Assembly: GCF_963855985.1 (NCBI RefSeq)
Contig: NC_087118.1
Span: 10,622,501-10,686,500, forward strand
Reading direction: 5' to 3'
From: Ostrinia nubilalis
Lineage: Eukaryota > Arthropoda > Insecta > Lepidoptera > Crambidae
Length of the DNA: 64,000 nt
The notes under the pieces: generated by a model
Databases searched by the model: none
What the model saw: the letters and a program-made list of their open reading frames with translations, nothing else
What the model was told of the DNA's origin: nothing
Position numbers and translations under genes: made by a program
Part shown: positions 34,440 to 44,314 of the stretch, piece by piece
How positions within the stretch are numbered: the stretch's first letter is position 1
Layout: every line of letters starts with the position of its first letter

Positions 34440-34600
34440 TAATTTAAAGTAAATGTTCAAAATGTCCGCCGTTGACCTGAATGTACATTCGACAACGACG
34501 CAAAAAATTCTTCGTAAATTTACAAAAGCATCTTCTTGCATTCTAATGTGATTTTGTGCTTCAGTCAACTTTGTCCCCAGTTCATCAATATTTTCATATT
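34440..34600 (-). pseudogene. Transposase C-terminal remnant in A1
   Basis: LTEAQNHIRMQEDAFVNLRR followed, after a frame change, by the CI-x-V-NGGHF end. It corresponds to the remnant in A2, slightly longer because the AFVNLRR part is retained. Confidence 0.6.
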
Positions 34601-35241
34601 CCCTGTTGTATACCAGATGAAGGGCAAGAGCTTCCTCGATGTGGATAAAAAAATGTTCTTTTCAGTCATTGTCTCTAAATGTGTTCTACATAACGTAAAC
34701 TTAGGGATTGCAAACATTAGTTAGTCCTAAGAAAGTCAAAAACATGTAACGGAATCTCCGACTTACCACTTTAGTGGAGCGATAACAGAAAATAATGGCC
34801 TATTAAGTACATGTTTTTTTGTGTTATTATGAAAGTTCAGAAAACTGCGCAGTTTTTAAAATTATTATGGACCTATGGAAGTTTATTTTTTTCTCAAACT
34901 TTTAAGTCGAAAATTTTAGAATGTTCTGCTAAAAGCATATTTTTTATGTTTCTAGCAAAAAATTTGTATTTTGCATCAAAGATAGGAAGGTGATTATTTT
35001 TTTCAAACATCTGCAATTAATAGGGAATCTGTCAAAAAAAAGAAATCTGAGAAAAGTCAACCCAAAAAAAAGATTAAAAAAATTAAAACCTACTAGGTCA
35101 TAAAATTTGAAAAAATCACTAAATTAACGATAACTTCTAAACTACGAAAAATCGTAGAACATACATGGGGGTAAAATCGATAGGTCTAGTCCTCACCTAT
35201 CACCTACCTTCGGCTTGACACCTTACAAGAAACACCCTGTA

Positions 35242-35617
35242 TACTGATATCCGTTAAATTGGATGTACCCGTGATATCCATTAAATTGGATGTACCCTGA
35301 TATCCATTAAATTGGATGTACCCTGATATCCATTCAATTGGATGTACACTGATATCCATTAAATTGGATGTACCCTGATATCCATTCAATTGGATGTACC
35401 TGTGATATCCATTAAATTGGATGTACCCTGATATCCATTCAATTGGATCAAATCAAATCAAATCAAATTTCTTTATTTGCGTAATTCCAGGTACATAAGT
35501 GGTCTTACATAGATTTGGTAGGTTTCACTGATATCCATTAAATTTGATGTACACCTGATATCAATTAAATTGGACGTACCCCCGATATCCATTCAATTGT
35601 ATGTACCCTGATATTCA
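35242..35617 (+). repeat. 26-bp satellite array, left block
   Basis: About 11 monomers of 24-28 bp with consensus TGATATCCATTAAATTGGAT plus GTACCC. A 79-bp LINE tail in reverse orientation interrupts it at 35448-35526. The array continues at 38210 beyond the piggyBac element. The monomer contains TTAA, the piggyBac target. Confidence 0.9.
35448..35526 (-). mobile_element. LINE 3'-tail fragment with (GATTT)n
   Basis: The minus strand ends AATAAAGAAATTTGATTTGA and further GATTT units. Only about 80 bases are present, a strongly 5'-truncated insertion into the satellite. Confidence 0.65.
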
Positions 35618-35949
35618 TTAACCCGCCGAGCGTAAGGTTGGAAAAAGTAACAAATAGCGCTAGGTGGGTGTAGCACACCCAGATCGTGATTGTGTGGTTA
35701 TTATACACTATTATTTTAAATATCTATTTTCTTTGATATTAAACTGTTATTTAGTTATATTTTGAACTTATTTAAGAAACAAATTACAATAAATAATTTA
35801 GCAATGTTATTTATTTAAGAAATCAAGAAAATTAACAATTAGAACTTACAATGGCACATGTTTATGATTTTTTGTCAAAAATATGAAAACAAAAACAATA
35901 AAGACTATTTTTTCTTTAAATAGACTCAACATAAGAACAAAATAACACT

Positions 35950-37596
35950 AAAAAAACCGGCCAAGTGCGAGTCGGACTCGCGCACCGAGGGTTCCGTACA
36001 AACCTGCAAGGTTTACAAAGTTCGTTCATTACGACAATCGAGTCATAACTATGGTATTTTTATTGCAAAATGAAATTCATAACATTACAATGGGGAAAGT
36101 AACTACTTAAAAGGAGAATGCCCAAAAGTGGTATCGCTCGAAATCTAATTGTACATTGAGGGTACCACACCGTAAATTCCTTTCTTCATTTGTAATGATT
36201 TGCGAAAGTAGTAAGAAATTGTAAAACCTCCGGAATAAAATCCGATTTTAATAAAAAGTATTGTAACAATGAGCTGCAATCAGCAACACCTATCACCGAG
36301 CAACGACACTACGTAGTTCGCACGGTTGTCAATAGATGGCGCTGTTCGTAGTTAGCTCGCGGTATCATTTGATTTTTTCCTGTCCTTAAGTAGTCAGGGC
36401 TAACCACAAATCCCTTTCCCCTTGCAAAATGGTATAAATAACATTGGTATGCACGCAAGATTATTTTGTGTTTATATCTGATCCTTATCAAATAACGCTA
36501 GCTTTGGCGTAGCTAGGGTTTTTTTTTAGGCAGGGTAACTATCTACAAATATAAAACAAGTACATATTCTAAGGTAAAACCTGTAGCTATGCCAATGGAC
36601 ACCATTCATTTCACTTAAACCAAAATTACGTCAAAGTCCGGAGTTTTATAAAAAAGAAATATGCGGTATGATTATTTTTTATTTATTTATTTTTCCTATA
36701 TTTGCATTATAGGTAGGTACCTACCTCAGCGTTTTGAATTTTTGCGTTGATTTAGAATTTCTCACAGTTTAGAGGCAATTAGATTTAAGAAGTGTTTGAT
36801 ATGAATTTCAACTTTAATATCTACGCGTTCATGTGAAAAAGGGTAGGTAGTAAGTTTATAATTATTAAAAAAATATTTTATGTCATGTAAGCAAAAATAA
36901 TATTTTAAATTTTATATAACTTCAAATTTATCATTTTCGCAATTTTTCCTTTATCTGTACTATATAACGTTGCTTCGTGCCGAATTTCAAGATTCTGAGT
37001 TCACAGGAAGTACCTTGTAGGTTTTGATTCCCTAGCGTGTGACGGAAATTCGTCTAAGGTGTCGGTATAAACTGCTGTATCTTTTGATCACGTTAACTTA
37101 GAAGTTTGATTTTTTTACTTCTTAAAGGGACAATAGATCTAGGTATTTGGTATAAATTTCAATTTGATACCTTTATTCGTTCGTGAGAAATAAGGTAGTA
37201 AGTTTCATTTTATTAAAATATTTTTATTATCTTATATAACTAAAAAAATGTAATTTTCGCAATTTTTCCTATATTTGCATTATATGACAATGCTTTATGC
37301 CAAATTTCAAGATTCTGAGTTTACGGGAAGTATCCTGTAGGTTTTGATTCCTTTGCGAGTGTCGAAAATTTGTTGAAAATATCGACATAATCGGCTGTAT
37401 CTTTTGATTGGCTTGGCTTAGAAGTTTGATATTTTCACAGCTTAAAGGGACAATAGACCTGAGTATTTCATGTGAATTTCAGCTTGATACGTTCACGCGT
37501 TCTTGAGATAAAGGGTCTTGACAGACGGACGGACGGACAACAAAGTGATCCTATAAGGGTTCCGTTTTTTCCTTTTGAGGTACGGAACCCTAAAAA
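35950..37596 (+). mobile_element. 'GGCCAAGTGCGAG' lepidopteran repeat inside piggyBac
   Basis: It begins AAAACCGGCCAAGTGCGAG and ends GAGGTACGGAACCCTAAAAA; GGGTTCCGTAC occurs near the left end (35990) and in reverse complement at the right end. Inside, a unit of about 310 bp carrying TTTCAAGATTCTGAGTT and GTAGGTTTTGATTCC is repeated (about 36950-37255 and 37258-37510) with a third diverged part before it. I recall this repeat as very common in Lepidoptera; its class is unclear to me. Confidence 0.7.
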
Positions 37597-37669
37597 TGGA
37601 TAATAAAACTAATAAAAAAATACTTAATTCGTTTTGAGATTTTGTGCAGTTTTTACGGACGAATTTTTG

Positions 37670-37915
37670 TTACTGTGAACCATTTTGTTCCATGTTTTCC
37701 CAACAAATAACTACCATTGCCTTCGCCATTATTCTCTATCAATCCTTCATGCTGCCCTTCGTCATACATCTCCTACTCCTGTGTCACTATCAAAATTTCT
37801 TTCGTTGACATCATCAATATTTTGGTCACTACCAGACTTGTCGGAAGAACTGACTTCAGTTTGTTTGAAAAGACCTGATAATCTATTTAATTATCTTCGT
37901 AAGACATTCTAGATC
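37670..37915 (-). pseudogene. piggyBac transposase N-terminal remnant
   Basis: The minus strand reads an acidic, Ser/Asp-rich stretch (SSSDKSGSDQNIDDVNERNF), then after a frame change a segment ending GSYLLGKHGTKW. An acidic N-terminus followed by a G-K-x-x-x-K-W motif is usual in piggyBac transposases. The catalytic DDD part is missing. Frames are broken, so the call depends on the surrounding terminal repeats. Confidence 0.5.
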
Positions 37916-38209
37916 TTTAGCCTGAAGAAAAACCAAAAAAATCGATAAAATAATAAAAATAAAATAAAATGTGTTTGATCAAATTCATTACAAGTAGCGT
38001 AAGGCGGGTGTCACGCACCCGCGGACAGCTTCAACCTCGTCCTCAGCATACCCCGGGCGGCGGTCGCCTGAAACAGTGGCAAGGGACGCTTCCGTATGTC
38101 CCTCCCCGCAGCTACTCAAGCGCACGAAGCATAACAACAATTCGTTATTAAAATATTAATCGATTTTTCAAGGTCTGGGTGTACCACACCCAACCTTACG
38201 CTCGCCGGG

Positions 38210-38525
38210 TTAAATTGGACGTACCCCTGATATCTATTTAATTAAATTTACTCTGATATTCATTAATTTGGATGTACCCTGATATCCATTAAATTGGACG
38301 TACCCTGATATCAATTAAATTGGACGTACCCTGATATCTGATATCCATTAAATTGGATGTACTATGATATCCATTAAATTGGATGTACCGTGATATCCAT
38401 TAAATTGGATGTACCCTGATATCCATTAAATTGTATGTACCATGATGTCCATTAAATTGGATGTACTCATGATATCCACTAAATTGGATGTAATTTTTTT
38501 TTCAGGCAACTGATATCCTTTAAAT
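38210..38525 (+). repeat. 26-bp satellite array, right block
   Basis: About 11 more monomers of the TGATATCCATTAAATTGGAT type, degrading towards 38525. It is the continuation of the block ending at 35617. Confidence 0.9.
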
Positions 38526-38778
38526 GGGATGTAACCCGGATCTGTTAGGTAGACTTGTTGTTTACTAAATTCAAATTAACTTATTTGCATTAATTGAACG
38601 TAACTGAAATTGGATGTTTATTAAAGTAATGTATAATAGATATAAAAAAAAAAAGAGAGTGAGACGTATGAGTACAATTCAGTCGGTGTTATCGCTGTAT
38701 AGCGATCTTTTCCATACTTCTATTACAATAATTAACCTTACATTTACTTGACAAAAACTTTCATTAAAATTTATTAAC

Positions 38779-38788
38779 AAAGAAGGGA
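38779..38788 (+). promoter_or_regulatory. Polypurine tract
   Basis: AAAGAAGGGA directly precedes the right LTR, the expected plus-strand primer site for an LTR retrotransposon. Confidence 0.7.
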
Positions 38789-38977
38789 TGTAGTGTTTGT
38801 ATCTACGTACTAGATAGATACAATACGCTGTCTCACGTACACAAGTGATAGGCAGTCACGTGACGTCGTTACGAGTGGGACGAGTCAGTCGTACGGCAGA
38901 CGCCGGCGAGTACGGACGTGCCGCAGTGAGACGCTTGGTGTGACGGTGAGCCAGTGTGCACATTTAGGTACACTACA
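38789..38977 (+). repeat. 3' LTR
   Basis: 189 bp identical by eye to 24679-24867; followed by the target duplication CTTCG. Confidence 0.9.
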
Positions 38978-38982
38978 CTTCG

Positions 38983-39120
38983 ATCATAGAATTAGGTACT
39001 ACAACGCACGCGAGCGTCCTGACGGGCGCGCGCGTGACACTCGACTGATATAATACCCGCCGGCGGGGCGCTTCGCTGTAGGTAATTATCGGATGTACCG
39101 CGCGGAGTGAGCCAGGCCTG
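38983..39120. other. GC-rich right part of the insert in B
   Basis: CG-rich segment with GCTGTAGGTAATTATC shared with about 15670. It continues the flank at 24298-24673 across the LTR insertion. Confidence 0.4.
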
Positions 39121-39363
39121 CTTCTACTAGTAGATAATTTTAATGGCTATCGCATGATATAAAATATTTGCTTATTAATGTTAAGTTACCCACGTTTTCA
39201 CTTGTTTTTGAAGGAAGAGGTGAAAACTAAAAATTAATTAATACTTAAATCCTCGTAAGTTTGCGAGAAATGGGTCAAGCCCCAAATTTGAAGTATTTTC
39301 ATCGATAAAATTGTCCATAGATTACGCCCTTAAAGTTTGATCACTACATGCCCGGACACATTG
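39121..39363 (+). mobile_element. Outer right arm of split element B
   Basis: Starts with CTTCTAC, the point where the piece at 24039-24297 stops, and runs to CCCGGACACATTG next to TA (39364-39365). The left half of this B copy is missing. Confidence 0.75.
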
Positions 39364-39365
39364 TA

Positions 39366-39649
39366 TACTTGAAGCTGCAAAACTAGTTAAACAAAACCCC
39401 TATCTTTTCAAAAAAGCCAAAGACGTTTTCCCACGTAATACTAGGAATTGCAATAGACTAGTCCTTGAGTTCATCCCAAAAAGTACTCGTATTCAAAAAA
39501 ACTGTTTCTGCATGTGTGTCCAAATCTATAATAAACTTCCTCAAGATATTAAAGAACTGTCCTTTAATCAGTTTAAGACCACATTGCAAAAGTGGCTTGT
39601 CGCGCGATTATTCTACTCTCTCCAAGAATTTTTAAGCTATAGGGAATAA
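39366..39649 (+). pseudogene. LINE ORF2 C-terminal fragment
   Basis: Reads LEAAKLVKQNPYLFKKAKDV, then FIPKSTRIQKNCF, IYNKLPQDIKELSFNQFKT and ends FLSYRE with a stop. The 'YNKLP-x-x-I' segment corresponds to the 'LWN-LP' C-terminal region of LINE proteins. No catalytic part is left. Confidence 0.65.
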
Positions 39650-39703
39650 TCAGCAAAGTAATACCGTAATAATTATATGTAATATAAATATTTCTTCGAT
39701 ATA

Positions 39704-40748
39704 CAGTGTGTCCGGGCATGTAGTGATCAAACTTTAAGGGCGTAATCTATGGACAATTCTATCGGTGAAAATACTTTAAATTTGGGGCTTGGCCCATTTC
39801 TCGCATATTTACAAGGATTTAAGTTTTTAATTTTAGGTTTTCACCTCTTCCTTCAAAAACAAGTGATAGCGTGGGTAGTTTAACATTAATAAGCAAAAAT
39901 TTTATATTATGCGATAGCCAATAAAATTATCTATTAGCAGAAGTAGAAAACAGATACAAGTTTCATACATTTTAAGGGTGTAAGAATGGATTTAATTAGA
40001 AATAAACACGATTTTTTTCACATCTTTTTCAGTTATTTCCCAACACAAGAAAAACCAGGTCGTTAAGGTATATTTTATTTGCATTTTATTATTAGTATTT
40101 GAGCTATTCTACAAAACGAATGTAAATTTATTAGTCTACATCTATTAGTTTCGACGTAATTGTTGAACAAAGATACCCCTTCCCAGCGGTTTCCATAGCG
40201 CACGCGACATGCGAAAATGCACTGCCTGAAAGAATTACACAACCTATTCCGATTACTATGGAAACCGCGGGGAATGGGTATCTCTGTTCAACAATTACGT
40301 CGAAACTAATAGACGTAGACTAATAAATTTACATTCGTTTTGTAGAATGGCTCAAATACTAATAATACAATGCAAATAAAACATACCTTAACGACCTGGT
40401 TTTTCTTGTGTTGGGAAATAACTGAAAAAGGTGAGAAAAAAATCATGTTTATTTCTAATTAAATCCATTCTTACTCCCTTAAAATGTATGAAACTTGTAT
40501 CTGTTTTCTACTTCTACTAAAAGATAATTTTACTGGCTATCGCATGATATAAAATATTTGCTTATTAATGTTAATTACCCACGCCATCACTTGTTTTGAA
40601 GGAAGAGGTAAAAACTTAAAATTAAAAACTTAAATCCTTGTAAATATGCGAGAAATGGGTCAAGTCCCAAATTTGAAGTATTTTCATCGATAAAATTTCC
40701 CATAGATTACGCCCTTAAAGTTTGATCACTACATGCCCGGACACACTG
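39704..40748. mobile_element. Palindromic element B2
   Basis: 1,045 bp, ends CAGTGTGTCCGGGCATGTAG and reverse complement, TA on both sides (39702-39703, 40749-40750). Almost the whole element is one inverted repeat of about 490-bp arms around a loop of about 60 bases starting CGCACGCGACATGCG. No coding capacity. Confidence 0.9.
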
Positions 40749-41231
40749 TATTTGCATGCTATTGTTGATGGCTGGATAGGTGATCATATTTTGTTATTTT
40801 CGACCTTCTGTACACCCTATTCAAAGACAAATAAATATTTCTATTTCTATTTCGAACCGTTACTTCAAAATCTGAAGAAGGCGCAGTCATCACCACGTCA
40901 CGTCATCATCGAGCAGCAAAATCGGGGACAACAGAGCGGAGGCTCATCAACGAAAGCTATCACAAGCAGCAAATCGAGGACAACAGAGCAGAGACTCATC
41001 CACGAAGGCTGTGACGCACGCAGACGAGGTCCAGGTTGCCTCGCTTCCCGCTTCCACGCAGTTTATCTGATTCTTCATCATCGCTTGCATCTTCTCTTTA
41101 CTGCACCTACGCTTAAGTATCTTTTTTCATTACATTTTACACAGATCGTTATAATTTTCTCATAACCGCTATAGTTTATTCATTGTCAGTTTCAACTACC
41201 CCACTTCATATTAAATTAATTTCTATTCACA

Positions 41232-43516
41232 ATGACGAAATTAGTTGAACTCAAAAGAAAGCGTCGTTCGTATAAAGCTAAGCTTACGCATTTTAAAACC
41301 TTTTTAGATAATTTAACAAATCAAACCGAACCAAGTCAAACCCAACTCAGTGATCTCGGCCTCAGACTTTCCACCGTGGAGTCTTGGTACGGAGAGTATG
41401 ACTCGTTACAAATAGAAATATAAAGTTCGATGGAAATTTCAGAAACCGAGTGCGAGAGAGAGTACGAGTACCGCGAGAAGTTTGAGGTTGAGTACTTCGC
41501 GATCGTCGGCCGCGCTCGAGAGTGGGTAGGCAGGTTCACCTCTGCGCAGCCTGCCAAGGACGACGCAGCCACATCCTCGGTGGCAGGTACTGTCCTTACA
41601 GCAGGTACGCCTTCTCTGAATTTGCCCGTTATACAACTACCTACTTTTTCTGGTGATTTTGAGGATTGGCTTAAATTCCACGACACTTTTATTTCATTGA
41701 CTCATACAAATGACAATATTCCTAGCATTAATAAATTTCACTATTTACAATCTTCATTAAAAGATAAAGCTGCAAGTGTCATAAATTCAGTAGATTTTTC
41801 TGCCAACAACTATGAAGTTGCCTGGCGCTTGTTATGTGAAAGATATCATAACAACAAAGTTTTAATCACCAACCACATACAAGCATTGTTTGACATCGAG
41901 CCCTTTACAAAGGAATCGTCAGTTTCATTACGAAATATGATTGACAGCATCAAAAAGAACTTAAGATCTTTAGAGTCTCTTAACGTGAACACGCATAACT
42001 GGGACTTGTTAATCATTCATTTGGTTTGTACTAAACTTGATAACGCGACTAGTAGAAAGTGGAAAGAACATACTCGTAGTTCTGACCAATTGCATGATCT
42101 GAACAAATTTATCACTTTCATTAAGAAACGTGCAGAGCTACTTGAAACTGTTAACTTAACGACAGTGAAACGTCGGCATAGCGAACCGGTGAACAATCGC
42201 TTACGCGCATTTGTATCGAATGCTAATACAACACAAGTTTCTCATGTGTGCCCATTGTGTAAACAAAGTCATGCCATTTATCAGTGTGCAAAATTCAAGT
42301 CATTCTCAATTAATTTGAGAATGAATAAAGTGAAACAACTTAAGCTTTGTGTTAATTGTTTGCGCTCGGGACATGAGGTTAATAAGTGTAGGTCCGGTCC
42401 GTGCAGGATATGTGCCAAATGGCACAACACAATGTTACACACTGATGTAACGTCAGCAGCGGAGCCGAGTCGACTCACTCTGCCCGACGCATCCTCCAAA
42501 CACGACAAAAACACAATGCTGAAAGCTCAGGAAGTCACAGATTCAGCCTCTGTCGATCACGACGACTCACAGTCATCATACGATGACGACACCTCCAATC
42601 ACAGTGAGGTCGTACTATCATCTACTCACAACAACTGCGTTCTCTTGTCCACTGTACTCGTTAATGTGATCGGTAGTGATGGCACTCGTCACACTGCCCG
42701 TGCCTTGTTAGACAATGGCAGTACGTCCAACTTTATAACAGAGAAATTGAGGCAACAGTTAAAAAATGTTATTTCAACCTCAACTGCAGTGGAGGGGTTA
42801 AGTCGTGAGTCTGTACGCATTACAAAGCGTTCTAATGTCACTATTTCCTCCCGCACAGAGAATTACACAACTAACGTTAATTGTTTCATTCTTCAACACA
42901 TAACTCAAATGTTACCTTCCATACATTTCAATATAGAATCATTAAACATTCCAAACAATATTAATTTAGCCGACCCAACCTTTAACACTAGAAAGGCCGC
43001 CGTCCCATTTTTGTCCCACTCGCGAGTTTGATCGTCTCTAACTTTTTTATTTTTCAACGAAAGTCCATGAAACTTTTTGACTTTTACTGATTTATTGAAT
43101 TTTATCATTTTTAATGTTTTTGATAATGTAAAATTAATAGAATTTTTTTTTAAATCGGTTTTACCTAGAAGCGCCACTGGGTCATTTTTGTCCCACCTTG
43201 GTATTTGCCACAATAATTCGACGAAGAGTCCTTGTTTCGAGGAGATACGAAAGTGGAGAGATGAGGAGAGTTTAGGTAACTCGTGACAATGCAGAAATGT
43301 AAATATATTGTACGAGTTTTTGCCTGTGACTTCACCTGTGAGAAATTAAGTTTATCATAGAAAGACCTAATTTCTTGACACTTATAGTTGCTTTCCGACC
43401 CAACCTTTAACTCGCCTTCCGAGATAGACATGTTACTTAGCGCCGACGTATTCTGGAATGTACTAGGTACTGAACGTATTGCATTGGGCAAAAACAAACC
43501 AATACTCAGTAACTAA
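41232..43516 (+). pseudogene. BEL/Pao gag-protease
   Basis: It starts MTKLVELKRKRRSYKAKL; a TAA at 41421-41423 interrupts it and the same frame continues. Gag (DUF1759-type: LPTFSGDFEDWLKFHDTF, LLCERYHNNKVL) spans roughly residues 70-300, followed by zinc knuckles (CPLCKQSHAIYQC, CVNCLRSGHEVNKC, CRICAKWHNTMLH) and an aspartic protease region with LLDNGSTSNFI near 42710. The frame is cut at 42986 by a 408-bp insert, continues from 43412 and is cut again at 43514 by LINE C. Gag would package the element RNA, and the protease would mature the polyprotein (family knowledge). Confidence 0.85.
42987..43394. mobile_element. 408-bp insert flanked by a 17-bp direct repeat
   Basis: CCGACCCAACCTTTAAC is present at 42970-42986 and again at 43395-43411, so a 408-bp sequence was inserted with a 17-bp duplication. 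The insert has two related words, CCATTTTTGTCCCACTCG (43006) and TCATTTTTGTCCCACC (43182), but no poly(A), no inverted ends and no coding signal. Long duplications point to target-primed insertion (LINE or SINE machinery). Family unknown. Confidence 0.8.
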
Positions 43517-43690
43517 GGCGCGAGTAAGCAACGTAAGCTTCAATTGGGTTTATTTAATGCTGGTTCTCTCGGTACACGTCACGATGAGTTCATAGTAGCT
43601 GTGGAAAAGCATCACGTCGACCTACTGGCAATAAACGAGACGTGGCTGCGTGAGGGGCAGGACGCGCGCGCACCGGCGGTGCCGGGATAC

Positions 43691-44314
43691 TAGAGATGGG
43701 TACTAGGTAAATTTGATACTAGGTGCACCTATTCCTAGTATTTATTAATACTCGATCCAAATACCTATTCCACCTAGTACGTAGTAATTTAGCATACTTG
43801 ACGCGACTAGTGCGGACTAATCCACGTAATATGACTTTAAAATACATTTTTTTTTAAAGAGACAACCGTAGTATGAATAATGCAATTTGAAATTGAATAA
43901 TAATTCCTCCCTTCATACTTCAACAGGCTTAGGATTGTCAACTTAAAAGTTGGCGTATTTAAAAGATATCAACTTCATAAAAATATTTACATATTTTTTC
44001 TTATTATTTACATGAATATGGTTTGACTACGTTTGTGTGCGTTTGCTTCGTCGCGCTCAAATTTGTTTGGTCAGACAGAGACAGAGTGAATTTATACGTT
44101 CGCACATAAGCTTAGCGAGAAATACTAGGTGCGCGTAATACACGACTACGGATTACGCAATAATAACCTCTATTACTTTGATGATAGGGTCGGAAATCGT
44201 GTAATTTATAAAATACTAGGTGGATCAAGTATTTAAAAAATTGGAATAGGTGCCGCCTAGTACTGTAAAATACCTAGTGTGTGGATCTGTTCTAGTAAAT
44301 ACGTCTCATCTCTA
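43691..44314. mobile_element. hAT-type MITE
   Basis: An exact 8-bp duplication, CGGGATAC, lies at 43683-43690 and 44315-44322. The ends TAGAGATG and CATCTCTA are inverted. The 624-bp interior is non-coding and repeats 'ACTAGGTG' words near both ends. The 8-bp duplication and TAGAGATG-like tip fit hAT. The endonuclease frame of LINE C reads straight through when it is removed. Confidence 0.85.

Larger units (their letters stand above)
29466..35239 (-). mobile_element. Tc1/mariner-like element A1, split by a LINE
   Basis: Ends CAGGGTGTTTCTTGTAAGG at 29466 and its reverse complement at 35239, TA on both sides (29464-29465, 35240-35241). The outer 600 bases of each side are inverted copies of each other. 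The centre holds a transposase C-terminal remnant (minus strand), a TG/GA microsatellite and a tRNA-like segment. A CR1-type LINE at 30127-34133 splits it; AGCGA is duplicated at the joints. Four members of this family are in the window (A1 to A4). Confidence 0.85.
35622..38209 (-). mobile_element. piggyBac-type element, deletion derivative
   Basis: CCCGCCGAGCGTAAGGTTGG at 35622 and CCCGGCGAGCGTAAGGTTGG (reverse strand) at 38209, each directly abutting TTAA (35618-35621, 38210-38213). CCC ends plus TTAA are diagnostic of piggyBac. Palindromic motifs of the form GGGTGT-n-ACACCC occur near both ends and inside (about 35667, 38000, 38178). A transposase N-terminal remnant lies at 37670-37915. 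Subtracting the repeat at 35950-37596, the element is only about 940 bp. Confidence 0.85.
24679..38977 (+). mobile_element. 14.3-kb LTR retrotransposon without gag/pol (LARD-like)
   Basis: Two 189-bp direct repeats (24679-24867 and 38789-38977) start TGTAGTG and end CACTACA, a classic TG...CA LTR pair with inverted tips. CTTCG duplicates the target on both sides (24674-24678, 38978-38982). A TGG-starting primer-binding candidate follows the left LTR after two bases, and AAAGAAGGGA precedes the right LTR. The internal 13.9 kb encodes no gag, protease, integrase or LTR-type reverse transcriptase; it holds a Helitron, satellite arrays, LINEs, two Tc1/mariner-like elements and a piggyBac derivative. 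By eye the two LTRs are identical, implying recent movement or gene conversion. Confidence 0.85.
39366..40853 (+). mobile_element. 5'-truncated LINE with (TATTTC)n tail, carrying B2
   Basis: A C-terminal ORF2 remnant (39366-39649) is followed by a 3' UTR and a tail reading AATAAATATTTCTATTTCTA. B2 is inserted in the UTR. The upstream side is lost at the junction with the broken B copy. Confidence 0.75.

Noticed and set aside
35242..35450. Regular 26-bp repeats resembling a CRISPR array
   Set aside because: The monomers are contiguous with no unique spacers, and the genome is clearly eukaryotic. It is a satellite.
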